Source: Cupriavidus laharis
GTDB taxonomy: Bacteria > Pseudomonadota > Gammaproteobacteria > Burkholderiales > Burkholderiaceae
Assembly: GCF_914271435.1 (NCBI RefSeq)
Contig: NZ_CAJZAI010000006.1
Location: forward strand, 124,001-188,000
Reading direction: 5' to 3'
DNA: 64,000 nt
Shown here piece by piece: positions 38,822 to 46,881 of the stretch; position 1 is the first letter of the stretch; each line of letters begins with the position of its first letter. The notes under the pieces were generated by a model. The model saw nothing but the letters and a program-made list of their open reading frames with translations. It had not been told where the DNA came from and ran no database searches. A program made the position numbers and the translations under genes.

Positions 38822-39130
38822 ATGATCGATATCCATTCCGGCGACATCGTGGCCGCTGCGCTGGCCGCGTCCGGTGCCTGCCTGCTGTGCGCCATCCCCG
38901 GCGATTTCCTGCGGCGCTTCCCGCTCTGGGCTGTGCGCACCTATGGGCGCGGCGCGCTGCTGCTGCCGTTCCTGGCCATGACGGTCGGAACCTGGCTGTT
39001 CCGGCTCACGGTCGCCGGCCAGCTGGACAGCCCCGCGGGAAATGCGATGGTGGTGGCGGCAGCCTTCCTGGCAACCGTGCTGATGTCGGCGCTGCTGCGC
39101 TTCTATCTCAGCGAATACCGCAAGCGCTGA
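38822..39130 (+). CDS. Small uncharacterised membrane protein
   Basis: I do not recognise this 102-aa protein. It has three hydrophobic stretches (about 8-24, 43-60, 75-92) separated by short charged loops and a basic C-terminus (SEYRKR), so it is probably an inner-membrane protein. The ATG at 38822 (MIDIHSGDIVAAALAASG) is my choice; the frame is open back to 38759 without conserved features, and no good ribosome site helps. It lies between yceI and the YaeQ gene on the same strand. Confidence 0.65.
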   Translation: MIDIHSGDIVAAALAASGACLLCAIPGDFLRRFPLWAVRTYGRGALLLPFLAMTVGTWLFRLTVAGQLDSPAGNAMVVAAAFLATVLMSALLRFYLSEYRKR

Positions 39131-39253
39131 CCCCCGACCGGCTGGCTACGCGCCGGCCAGCGCGCGACGGAGCCGGTCATATGTGGTCGGCCACCTGAAT
39201 CACGTATGATGCGGCCTTTCGCGTCGCACGACGCGTGCCGCCCACCTTTCCCC

Positions 39254-39802
39254 ATGGCGCTTAAATCCACCATTTTCAAAGCCGAACTGTCCGTGTCCGA
39301 CATGGACCGGCCCTACTACGGCAGCCATACGCTGACCATCGCCCAGCATCCATCCGAGAACGACGCGCGCATGATGGTCCGGCTGCTTGCCTTTGCCTGC
39401 GAGGCAAGCGAGACCCTCGCCTTCACACGCGGCCTGGACGAACCTGACGAACCCGACCTGTGGGACCGCAAGCTGACCGGCGACATCGAGCACTGGGTCG
39501 AACTCGGCCAGCCCGACGAAGCGCGCCTGAAGCGCGCGGCCGCCCGCTCGGATCGCGTCACGGTCTATGCCTACAGCGGCGCCAGCGCGCGCGAGTGGTG
39601 GAAGAGCATGGCCGGCAAGGCGGGCAAGCTGCGCAATGTGACGGTCTACAATGTGCCGGCTGACGCTGTCGACGCGCTGGCCGCGCTGACGCAACGCGCC
39701 ATGCGCCTGTCCGTGACGATCCAGGACGGCGAAATCTGGGTCAGCGACGACGACCGCAACGTGCAACTGACGCTGGACGTGCTCCAGCGCGCCGCAAGCT
39801 GA
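39254..39802 (+). CDS. YaeQ family protein
   Basis: A 182-aa member of the YaeQ family, which has a nuclease-like (PD-(D/E)XK) fold; its activity is unproven. The N-terminus [22 protein letters not shown] and the internal [19 protein letters not shown] and WWKSM are characteristic. The start is ATG 39254; the frame is open 16 codons further upstream without conservation. It is followed by an FKBP-type gene after 109 bp. Early claims of a role in haemolysin transcription are not supported by the fold. Confidence 0.92.
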   Translation: MALKSTIFKAELSVSDMDRPYYGSHTLTIAQHPSENDARMMVRLLAFACEASETLAFTRGLDEPDEPDLWDRKLTGDIEHWVELGQPDEARLKRAAARSDRVTVYAYSGASAREWWKSMAGKAGKLRNVTVYNVPADAVDALAALTQRAMRLSVTIQDGEIWVSDDDRNVQLTLDVLQRAAS

Positions 39803-39911
39803 GCAGTCCGAGCAGTTCGTATCCGCACTACGCACCGCGTACCGCGTACCGGACTGCCCTGCTCCCCCGATCCAACCGCATCTTTTTGCACCAACCGGAA
39901 GGAATAACACC

Positions 39912-40259
39912 ATGCAAACCACCCCGTCTGGCCTGCAGTATGAAGACACCACCGTTGGCTCCGGCGCCGAAGCCGTTGCCGGCAAGCACGTGACCGTGCA
40001 CTACACCGGCTGGCTGTACGAAAACGGCCAGGCCGGCCGCAAGTTCGATTCGAGCAAGGACCGCAACGATCCGTTCGTGTTTCCGCTGGGCGCCGGCCAT
40101 GTCATCCGCGGCTGGGATGAAGGCGTGCAGGGCATGAAGGTCGGCGGCGTGCGCCGCCTGGTGATCCCGGCTGACCTGGGCTATGGTGCGCGCGGCGCCG
40201 GCGGCGTGATTCCGCCCAACGCCACGCTGCTGTTCGAAGTGGAACTGCTGGCCGTCTGA
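39912..40259 (+). CDS. FKBP-type peptidyl-prolyl isomerase
   Basis: A 115-aa single-domain FKBP that speeds cis/trans isomerisation before proline. The active-site pattern is complete: [40 protein letters not shown], and [31 protein letters not shown] at the end. There is no signal peptide, so it acts in the cytoplasm, as with other short FKBPs of Burkholderiales. GGAAGGAAT precedes the ATG. The leader has two short tandem repeats (39801-39818 and 39834-39847). Confidence 0.95.
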   Translation: MQTTPSGLQYEDTTVGSGAEAVAGKHVTVHYTGWLYENGQAGRKFDSSKDRNDPFVFPLGAGHVIRGWDEGVQGMKVGGVRRLVIPADLGYGARGAGGVIPPNATLLFEVELLAV

Positions 40260-40304
40260 TGCCGTCTCCGGAGCGGGCACCGCCCGCTCTGCTGCCGGAT
40301 GCCC

Positions 40305-40625
40305 TCAGAACCCGATGGCGGCGTTGCCGACATCAACGCGGACCTTGTCGCGGTCCAGCAGGCGCGCCGCATGGCGGGCATAGTCCTGTGCCCAGGCGGT
40401 ATCGCCGGCAAAGCGCGACTCTCCCGAGAATTTGGCCACGTTCAGGATCTTGTCGATCACGAGCACCTTGCCGACCGGGCTCGAAGCCTGGCAGTCCAGC
40501 TCGGTGTATTCCTTGTCGAACCAGCGCCACGCCGCCTCTTCGCCGATCGATGCCAGTTCGGCCTGGCTGATCGTGAATTCGAACTCCTTGCCGCTGCCGA
40601 ACACCACCGTAAGCGTACGCGCCAT
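40305..40625 (-). CDS. Conserved hypothetical protein
   Basis: I do not recognise a family for this 106-aa acidic protein. It has no signal peptide or membrane segment, contains a single Cys at about 45 (ELDCQASSP), and the pattern LTVVFGSGKEFEFTISQAELASIGEEAAWRWFDKEYTELD looks like an ordinary alpha/beta cytoplasmic protein. I start it at ATG 40625 (MARTLTVVFGSGK); the frame continues upstream to 41093 only as a shadow of the ChaC gene. It diverges from chaC-like gene across 225 bp. Confidence 0.7.
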   Translation of the reverse strand: MARTLTVVFGSGKEFEFTISQAELASIGEEAAWRWFDKEYTELDCQASSPVGKVLVIDKILNVAKFSGESRFAGDTAWAQDYARHAARLLDRDKVRVDVGNAAIGF

Positions 40626-40850
40626 TGCCGGTTCTCCAAGATCGGGATGATGCTGCCATTGTAAGGACAAGGTGGCAGCCAGAGCCAGTCCGAACCAGCC
40701 CGAACACACGCCGGCCTGATCGCCGACAAGCTGGCCGTTGCGGTCCGACCGTTGCCTGGCGCCCACACCCTTGCCCGCCAGCGGCGAAATATGGCGGCCG
40801 TGCCGCTTCCGGCCCCTGCCCGTTGCCCCGCTTTGCATTATGCTGGCAAC

Positions 40851-41651
40851 ATGGCCATCACCCGACAGGACCTCGAAACGGATCGGCTGCGCACCTCGCT
40901 GTGCAGCACGCCGGTCGCGTCCGCCCTGTTGCCTGAAGAAGCCTTCGAGCGATCCCTGCGCGATGCGCTGGCCAGCCGGCCGGACGACTGCGCGCTCCAT
41001 GGCGATGTCTGGGTGTTCGGCTACGGCTCGCTGATCTGGAATCCGATGGTGGTGCATACCGAGCGCCAGCGCGCTACGGTGCATGGCTACCATCGCGGCT
41101 TCTACCTGTACTCACGCATCAACCGCGGCACCTGGGACAACCCGGGACTGGTGCTGGGCCTCGACCGCGGCGGCTGTTGCCACGGCATGGTGTTCCGCAT
41201 CCCGAGCCATATGGTGGAACAGGAATTCCGGCTGCTGTGGCGCCGCGAGATGCTGACAGGCGCCTACCATCCGCGCTGGCTGCGCATCCGCACCGGCACG
41301 GCTGACGGCTACGGCGGCCCGGAGCAGCGCGCGCTCGCCTTCGTCATGAACCGCGAACATGAGGGCTACGCGGGGCGCCTGCCCGATGCCAGCGTGGTGG
41401 AGCGGCTGCGCCATGCCGTCGGCCTCTATGGCCCAGCGCGCGAATACCTGCAGCAGACCCTGCTGGGCCTGGCCACCAACGGCGTCGACGACCCCTACCT
41501 TGGCCGCCTGTGGCGCCAGCTCCAGGCCCATGATGCCGCCGATGCGGTCCACGGCCATAGTGATAGCGATAGCGGGCCGGCCGATCCGCCACGGCCCGCT
41601 GGCGATGAAGCGCCGTTGCCCGCTCCGGCCAGCCCGCACGAGACCGTCTGA
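40851..41651 (+). CDS. ChaC-like gamma-glutamylcyclotransferase
   Basis: A 266-aa ChaC-family enzyme, which in characterised members cleaves glutathione to 5-oxoproline and Cys-Gly. The substrate loop VFGYGSLIW is at 55-63, the Glu of WRREMLTGAY (about 130) is the expected general base, and NREHEGYAGRL and GPAREYLQQTLLGL are family features. The last 40 residues are a His/Asp/Pro-rich tail (HGHSDSDSGPADPPRP) not found in the core family. Start ATG 40851. The ankyrin gene follows after 16 bp. Confidence 0.9.
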   Translation: MAITRQDLETDRLRTSLCSTPVASALLPEEAFERSLRDALASRPDDCALHGDVWVFGYGSLIWNPMVVHTERQRATVHGYHRGFYLYSRINRGTWDNPGLVLGLDRGGCCHGMVFRIPSHMVEQEFRLLWRREMLTGAYHPRWLRIRTGTADGYGGPEQRALAFVMNREHEGYAGRLPDASVVERLRHAVGLYGPAREYLQQTLLGLATNGVDDPYLGRLWRQLQAHDAADAVHGHSDSDSGPADPPRPAGDEAPLPAPASPHETV

Positions 41652-41667
41652 CCCAGGAGCGAACGCC

Positions 41668-42465
41668 ATGACGCGCCCCTTTGTCCGCACTCGCCGCCAG
41701 GCGCTTTCCGAAATGCTGGGACTGATGGGGTTGCTGACCTGCGGTGCATTGCTGGCCGGCCAGGGTGGCCAGACGCTGGCCGCACGGCCCGCCGGGACAA
41801 CGGATGGCGCCAGTTCTTCACGCACGCGCGGCGACAGCGCGCACGTGCCGCCCCGTTCCGAGGGAATCAGTGCCCTGGACCGCAACCTGATCACTGCCGC
41901 CGCGGCGGGTGACCTGGAGCTGGTCAGCCGCCTGCTGGCAGCCGGCGCCTCGGCGCAGGCCGTCGACGAACGGGGCCGCAGTGCGCTGCTGACAGCGGTC
42001 TACAACCGGCGCGGCGAGGTCGCGAAGGCGCTGGTCCTGGCCGGCGCAGACGTCAACCGCAAGGACGCGGAATTCAACAGTCCGTTCCTGCTGGCGGCCG
42101 CAACGGGCCAGGTCGATGTGGTGCGGCTCATGCTGTCGCACGGCGCGGACCTGGCAAGCACGGACCGCTACGACGGCACCGCGCTGATCGCGGCAAGCCA
42201 GCATGGCAATGTGGAAGTGGTGAAGCTGCTGCTGCAGAAGGGCATCGCCGTCGACCATGTGAACCAGCTAGGCTGGACTGCCCTGCTGGAAGCGGTGATC
42301 CTCGGCGACGGCAGCACGCGCTACGAAGAAATCGTGCAACTGCTGATCGACGCCGGTGCCGACGCCAACCTGGCTGACCGCGAAGGCGTGACGCCCACGC
42401 GCCATGCGCGCGAGCGCAGCTACAAGTCGATCGTGAAGATTCTCATGCGCGCGCGCGGTCACTGA
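41668..42465 (+). CDS. Exported ankyrin-repeat protein
   Basis: A 265-aa protein with an export signal and about five ankyrin repeats (residues 75-262, units such as DERGRSALLTAVYNRRGEVAKALVLAGADVN). The N-terminus RTRRQALSEMLGLMGLLTCGALLAG carries two adjacent arginines followed by a hydrophobic stretch and Ala-x-Ala, which fits a Tat signal, though a Sec signal is not excluded. Periplasmic ankyrin proteins of this size occur in Pseudomonas and Burkholderiales, sometimes linked to catalase. The gene follows the ChaC gene by 16 bp (AGGAGCG before the ATG), so the two may act together in thiol or oxidative stress defence; that is inference. Confidence 0.88.
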   Translation: MTRPFVRTRRQALSEMLGLMGLLTCGALLAGQGGQTLAARPAGTTDGASSSRTRGDSAHVPPRSEGISALDRNLITAAAAGDLELVSRLLAAGASAQAVDERGRSALLTAVYNRRGEVAKALVLAGADVNRKDAEFNSPFLLAAATGQVDVVRLMLSHGADLASTDRYDGTALIAASQHGNVEVVKLLLQKGIAVDHVNQLGWTALLEAVILGDGSTRYEEIVQLLIDAGADANLADREGVTPTRHARERSYKSIVKILMRARGH

Positions 42466-42486
42466 CCGCGCGCCGATCCTGCCGCC

Positions 42487-44202
42487 TCAGGCCACTGCAG
42501 GCTTTTGCGCGCCGGCGTTGCGCGCGTTTTCCGTCTCCTGCAGTTGGCGCCACATCACCTTGCCCGTGCCGGACTTGGGCAACGCATCAACGAACTCCAC
42601 CACGCGCGGATACTTGTACGCGGCCATGTTTTCCTTGGCCCATTCGATGATGTCGTCGGCCTTCGTCTTGCCCCTGGCATGCGCGCGCAGCACCACCACG
42701 GCCTTGACGGTCTCGCCGCGGTACGGGTCGCGCGTGCCGATGATGCACGCTTCCTGCACGTCCGGGTGCTTGTACAGCAGGTTTTCCACCTCGGCCGGCC
42801 ACACCTTGAAGCCGGACGCATTGATCATCCGCTTCAGGCGGTCGGTGATGAAGTAGTAGCCCTCTTCGTCCATACGCCCGAGGTCGCCGGTGCGGAAGAA
42901 GGTCTTGCCCTCGAACTCGATGAAGGCGTCGCGCGTGGCGTCCTCCTTGCCCCAGTAGCCCTTGAACACCTGCGGGCCGGACACGATGATCTCGCCCACC
43001 TCGTTGGGCGGCAGTTCCTTGAGCGTGACCGGGTCGACCACGCGCGCGTCGGTATTGAAGGTCGGCACGCCCAGGCATTGCAGCTTGGGACGATCAGCAG
43101 GGTTGCCGTGCGTCGGCGCCATGGTCTCGGACAAACCGTAGCCTTCCAGGTAGTTCAGCCCGAACTGGTCGCGCAGCCGCTCGGCAATGGCCTGCGGCAT
43201 GGCCGCTCCGCCGCCGCCGATGTAGCGCAGGCTGGTCAGGTCGAACTCCGGCAGATTGGGGCTGGCCAGGAAGTCGATCACCATGGTCGGGATATTGGTC
43301 CAGTGCGTGACCTGGTAGCGCGAGATCAGGCGGCCGGCCACCTCGCGGTCCCAGCGCGGCAACATCACGACCGTGGCGCCGCTGTAGATCGGGCCGTTCA
43401 TGCCGTACTGCATACCGGTGACATGGAACAGCGGCAGCACTGACAGGATCACCGATTCCGCGCCGCTGCCCGACCAGGTCGAGCCGCCGACGATGTTGTG
43501 CATCACCGAGCGGTGCGTGTGGATGCAGCCCTTCGGGAAGCCGGTGGTGCCGGAGGTATAGGGCATCACCGCCATGTCGTCGGGGCCGGCCGTGTGCGGC
43601 CCCGGCTGCAAGCCGGCGCCGAGCGCTTCGGCCCACGCCGTGGCGCCGGCCGGCAGCGGATGTTGCGCGGTCAGCCAGGCGGCCGGGGCGTCTTCGGGGT
43701 GCTCGTGAGTGGCCGGCAGCGCGTCCGAATATTGCGTCACCAGCAGGTGCTGCAGACGATCTGCCGGCGCCAGTTCGGACAGCGCCTGCTCGACACCGGC
43801 ACCCAGGTCCGCGGTGCAGATGGCCACGCGCGCGCCGGCGTCGGTGACGTAGTGCTTGAACTCTTCGACACGGTTCATCGGGTTGACCGGCACCACCACC
43901 GCGTCCGCACGCAGGATCGCGTAATAGCTGATGATGAACTGCGGGCAGTTCTGCATGTACAGCAGCACACGGTCGCCCTTCTTCACACCGGCCTTCTGCT
44001 GCAGCCAGCCCGCCAGTGCCGTGGCCTGCGCCTCCAGTTCGCGGAAGGTGATCGCCTTGCCGAAATAGCGAATGGCCGCCTTGTCCGCATAGCGATGCGC
44101 GGAGACCTCCAGGTTGTACCAGAGCGAAGTCTCCGGCAGCACGACCGAAGTCGGCACGCGCTTTGGCCAGAACTGGAAATGCGGGCGAGCGGGGTTCTGC
44201 AT
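42487..44202 (-). CDS. Long-chain fatty acid--CoA ligase
   Basis: ATP-dependent acyl-CoA synthetase (adenylate-forming enzyme), 571 aa. The AMP-binding P-loop is YTSGTTGFPKG at about 224-234; LEGYGLSET, TGDLGRMDEEGYYFITDRLKRMI and the C-terminal lysine in PKSGTGKVMWRQL are intact, so it should be active. Substrate is probably a medium or long fatty acid. AGGAGA lies 9 nt before the ATG. A near-consensus promoter with a perfect palindrome in its spacer is at 44254-44283, so a TetR-like repressor is expected. It is divergent from the thioredoxin-like gene. Confidence 0.92.
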   Translation of the reverse strand: MQNPARPHFQFWPKRVPTSVVLPETSLWYNLEVSAHRYADKAAIRYFGKAITFRELEAQATALAGWLQQKAGVKKGDRVLLYMQNCPQFIISYYAILRADAVVVPVNPMNRVEEFKHYVTDAGARVAICTADLGAGVEQALSELAPADRLQHLLVTQYSDALPATHEHPEDAPAAWLTAQHPLPAGATAWAEALGAGLQPGPHTAGPDDMAVMPYTSGTTGFPKGCIHTHRSVMHNIVGGSTWSGSGAESVILSVLPLFHVTGMQYGMNGPIYSGATVVMLPRWDREVAGRLISRYQVTHWTNIPTMVIDFLASPNLPEFDLTSLRYIGGGGAAMPQAIAERLRDQFGLNYLEGYGLSETMAPTHGNPADRPKLQCLGVPTFNTDARVVDPVTLKELPPNEVGEIIVSGPQVFKGYWGKEDATRDAFIEFEGKTFFRTGDLGRMDEEGYYFITDRLKRMINASGFKVWPAEVENLLYKHPDVQEACIIGTRDPYRGETVKAVVVLRAHARGKTKADDIIEWAKENMAAYKYPRVVEFVDALPKSGTGKVMWRQLQETENARNAGAQKPAVA

Positions 44203-44253
44203 CGAAGAGTCTCCTGTGCGGTCTTGGGCGACCTGTGTGTACGGGTGTCAGTG

Positions 44254-44283
44254 ACTATAACCGAACGATCGTTCTATTTTCAA
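44254..44283 (-). promoter_or_regulatory. Sigma-70 promoter of the acyl-CoA ligase
   Basis: On the minus strand TTGAAA (44283-44278) and TATAGT (44259-44254) stand 18 bp apart (17 bp to the overlapping TTATAG). Each hexamer differs from consensus in one base. The distance to the ATG is about 50 bp. Confidence 0.65.
44263..44274. promoter_or_regulatory. Perfect 12-bp palindrome inside the promoter spacer
   Basis: GAACGATCGTTC is a perfect palindrome located entirely between the -35 and -10 hexamers. A protein bound here would block RNA polymerase. The shape resembles operators of TetR-type regulators of fatty acid genes. No such regulator gene is in the window. Confidence 0.6.
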
Positions 44284-44401
44284 TCGGTGGCTTTCCCGAA
44301 TCTCGCATCGGATGTAGGACAGCCCGGTTGCAATTGGCGCCTTTGCCCTCACAATTGCTGTATTCCCGAACTCCAAGGCCTGCCCCGCCAGGCCTGCCGC
44401 C

Positions 44402-45247
44402 ATGAGCGATGTCACCCTGCAGAATTTTGAATTGGAAGTGATCGAGGCCTCGCGCCAGGCTCCGGTCCTCGTGGATTTCTGGGCACCGTGGTGCGGCCCC
44501 TGCCGCACGCTTGGCCCGATGCTGGAGAAGCTCGAGGCGGAAGCCGGCGGCCAGTGGAAGCTCGTCAAAGTGAATGTGGACGAAAACCAGGAGCTGGCCG
44601 GCCATTTCGGCGTGCGAAGCATCCCCCATGTGGTGGCTATCGCCGATGGTCAGGCGGTGGACCAGTTCATCGGCGTGCTGCCGGAATCCGGCCTGCGCGA
44701 GTTCCTGTCGCGCCTCACGCCAAACCCCGCGCAACTGGCATTGGACGAAGCCCTGTCCCTGGCCGCCGCTGGCGACCGGCAGGCTGCCGGCGATGCCTTT
44801 CGGTCAGCGCTGGCGCTGGATCCGGGGTCGGACGCCGCGCGCTTCGCGTATATCAGCTTCCTGCTCGACGACAATGCGCTCGCCGAGGCGGAAGCCGAGT
44901 TCGCCAGGCTGTCCCCGCAAGCCGCCCAGGAGGACGTCTACGCCGCCCTGCGCACCCGTGTGGAAGCCATGAAGGGCGTGGCCGACCTGCCCGACGAGCA
45001 AACCCTGGCGAGCCGCGTCGCGGCGGACCCGCGCGATCTGCCGGCCCGCCTTGACCTGGCAAGGCTGCTGATCGCCCGCCAGCAGTACGAACCCGCGCTG
45101 GGGCAGTTGCTGGCGATCGTGCGCACGGACCGCGGCTTTGAAGACGATATCGGCCGCAAGACCATGATCTCGGTGTTCGACATGCTGGCCGACCAGCCCG
45201 AAGTGGTGTCGCGCTGGCGCAGGGAGCTGAGCACCTCGCTCAACTGA
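44402..45247 (+). CDS. Thioredoxin-like TPR protein, CnoX (YbbN) type
   Basis: A 281-aa protein with an N-terminal thioredoxin domain (about 1-110) and C-terminal TPR-like helices (about 115-280). The active site is a complete WAPWCGPC with Cys31 and Cys34, unlike E. coli CnoX (YbbN), which lacks the first cysteine, so oxidoreductase activity is likely. CnoX proteins hold unfolded proteins under oxidative stress and pass them to GroEL/DnaK. No strong ribosome site is seen before the ATG. It is divergent from the acyl-CoA ligase. Confidence 0.9.
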   Translation: MSDVTLQNFELEVIEASRQAPVLVDFWAPWCGPCRTLGPMLEKLEAEAGGQWKLVKVNVDENQELAGHFGVRSIPHVVAIADGQAVDQFIGVLPESGLREFLSRLTPNPAQLALDEALSLAAAGDRQAAGDAFRSALALDPGSDAARFAYISFLLDDNALAEAEAEFARLSPQAAQEDVYAALRTRVEAMKGVADLPDEQTLASRVAADPRDLPARLDLARLLIARQQYEPALGQLLAIVRTDRGFEDDIGRKTMISVFDMLADQPEVVSRWRRELSTSLN

Positions 45248-45314
45248 CGGGCGTCGGCCATGGCGCGGTAAACTGGCGGCCCTGATTTCCGGCATCCCGC
45301 CCGACATTCCCGCC

Positions 45315-45698
45315 ATGACAGCATCCGTGCGCCTGATCGATTTCCAAGCCGACGCGCCCGCGCCCACCCACGACCGGCCGCGCCCAGACCGCCTCGTCGC
45401 CGGCAATCCCGACCGCACCACCTGGACGCACTACAGCGCCCGGCATGGCGATTTCGACTGCGGCATCTGGGCGTGCGAGCCCGGCGCCTGGCGCATTGCC
45501 TTCCCGGCCGGCAAGGAAGAATTCTTCCATGTGATCAGCGGCCGCATCCGCATCCGCGACGATGCCGGCACGGCCAACGAGTTCGGGCCGGGCGACGCAT
45601 GCGTCATCCCGGCCGGCTTCACTGGCCTGTTCGAAGTGCTGGAGCCGGTGCGCAAGTATTTCGTGGTGATTGACCGCGAGGCGGCGCGGCCCGCCTGA
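45315..45698 (+). CDS. Cupin domain protein (DUF861-like)
   Basis: A 127-aa single-cupin protein. The pattern GKEEFFHVISGRIRIRDDAGTANEFGPGDACVIPAGFTGLFEVLEPVRKYFVVI is that of the DUF861/EutQ-like cupin group, with Glu and His metal ligands partly present. Function unknown; members bind small metabolites or metals. The stop codon is one base from the stop codon of the convergent hemerythrin gene. Confidence 0.85.
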   Translation: MTASVRLIDFQADAPAPTHDRPRPDRLVAGNPDRTTWTHYSARHGDFDCGIWACEPGAWRIAFPAGKEEFFHVISGRIRIRDDAGTANEFGPGDACVIPAGFTGLFEVLEPVRKYFVVIDREAARPA

Positions 45699-45699
45699 A

Positions 45700-46170
45700 T
45701 CAGGCCGGCTGGCCTGCCGGCGCCTCGATCAGCGTGAAGCCGTTCTCGCGCATGTGCTCGACCATCATGGCGTCCATCGACTTGACGTGATGATCGAACC
45801 ACCCCGAAAGCTCGGCCACCAGGCGGCGGCCAAGATCCAGCTCCCCGTCGCTGGCCACCTTGTCGCGCACGGCCTCGGCAACGGCCAGTACCTGCTTGTG
45901 CTCGCCGGCATGGCAATGACGCGGGCCGAACCCCATGGCTTCCATCCACGACTCTTCCTGAGCGAAGTGATGGCGGGTATGCTCGACCCATTCGTCCATG
46001 GCCGCGAGGAAACCGGCGTCGTCAGCGCGCGCGGCGGCATCCAGCAACTGCACGAATTCCGCGTGCGTGGCGTCGGTGACCGGCTCGCCCAGCAGCAGGT
46101 GGGCAGGCAGGCCGTCGGTGGAATGCTGGTCTTTGGGATCCATGGAAGGGGCTGGCGCGGCGGGCAGCAT
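45700..46170 (-). CDS. Bacteriohemerythrin
   Basis: A single-domain hemerythrin that binds O2 at a di-iron site, usually for oxygen delivery or sensing. Ligand residues are in order: His in TDATHAEFV, HTRHHFAQEESWM, HCHAGEHKQVL, and WFDHHVKSMDAMM; all are present. It is 156 aa from ATG 46170, or 147 aa from ATG 46143 (MDPKDQHSTDG), and neither has a clear ribosome site. It is convergent to the cupin gene with a 1-bp gap. Confidence 0.88.
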   Translation of the reverse strand: MLPAAPAPSMDPKDQHSTDGLPAHLLLGEPVTDATHAEFVQLLDAAARADDAGFLAAMDEWVEHTRHHFAQEESWMEAMGFGPRHCHAGEHKQVLAVAEAVRDKVASDGELDLGRRLVAELSGWFDHHVKSMDAMMVEHMRENGFTLIEAPAGQPA

Positions 46171-46302
46171 GGAAAGAAACGGAAAGGATACCGAATTCAG
46201 TCCCGCGGCATCTGATTTTGCGCAAATCCGCCCGGTTCGCGCGGGAGGTTATGCTTCATGTTACGCCGCCACCGGCGGCACCCCTGAGCCAAGCCCTATT
46301 CG

Positions 46303-46881
46303 ATGCCACGACTGATCTTCTTTTGCGGGCATGCCGGCACCGGCAAGTCCACCCTGGCGCATCGCCTGATCGGCCCGCTGATGCAGGCCACCGGCGAGCC
46401 GTTCTGCCTGCTCGACAAGGACACGCTGTACGGCCGCTACAGCGCGGCCGCCATGGCGGCCATCACCGGCGACCCGAACGACCGGGACAGCCCGGCCTAC
46501 CTGGAAAACCTGCGCGATCCCGAATACCAGGGCCTGCTCGACACCGCGCGGGAAAACCTGGCCCTTGGCATCAGCGTGCTGGTGATCGGACCGCTGTCGC
46601 GCGAGATAAAAGCCCACCAGCTTCATGATCCGGCCTGGCTGAACATCCCAGTCGAAACCGCTGTCCGCATCGTGTGGGTACACCTGCCGGAAGACGAGGC
46701 CCATGCCCGCATCATCCGGCGTGGCAACCCCAATGACGCCTACAAGCTGGCGCACTGGGACGCCTATCGCACGCGCCGCTTCATGCCGGACCCCGCGGAA
46801 TACCCGGAGCTGATCTACTTCAATAACCTCACACCCGGTCAGGCGGAGACGGAAGCGCTGCTGCGCGCGCTGAGCGCCTAG
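46303..46881 (+). CDS. P-loop kinase-like ATPase
   Basis: A 192-aa P-loop NTPase of the kinase type. Walker A is FFCGHAGTGKST at residues 6-17, with LLDKDTLYGRY downstream as a probable substrate-binding region and IVWVHLPEDEAHARIIRRGN typical of small nucleotide or sugar kinases (zeta toxin/chloramphenicol phosphotransferase-like). Substrate unknown. Its TAG stop codon overlaps the TAG of the convergent tcdA-like gene (CTAG at 46878-46881). Confidence 0.82.
   Translation: MPRLIFFCGHAGTGKSTLAHRLIGPLMQATGEPFCLLDKDTLYGRYSAAAMAAITGDPNDRDSPAYLENLRDPEYQGLLDTARENLALGISVLVIGPLSREIKAHQLHDPAWLNIPVETAVRIVWVHLPEDEAHARIIRRGNPNDAYKLAHWDAYRTRRFMPDPAEYPELIYFNNLTPGQAETEALLRALSA

Noticed and set aside
40272..40291. 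Hairpin GAGCGGGC-ACC-GCCCGCTC after the FKBP gene as a terminator
   Set aside because: Stem is good, but no T-run follows on either strand; function uncertain.
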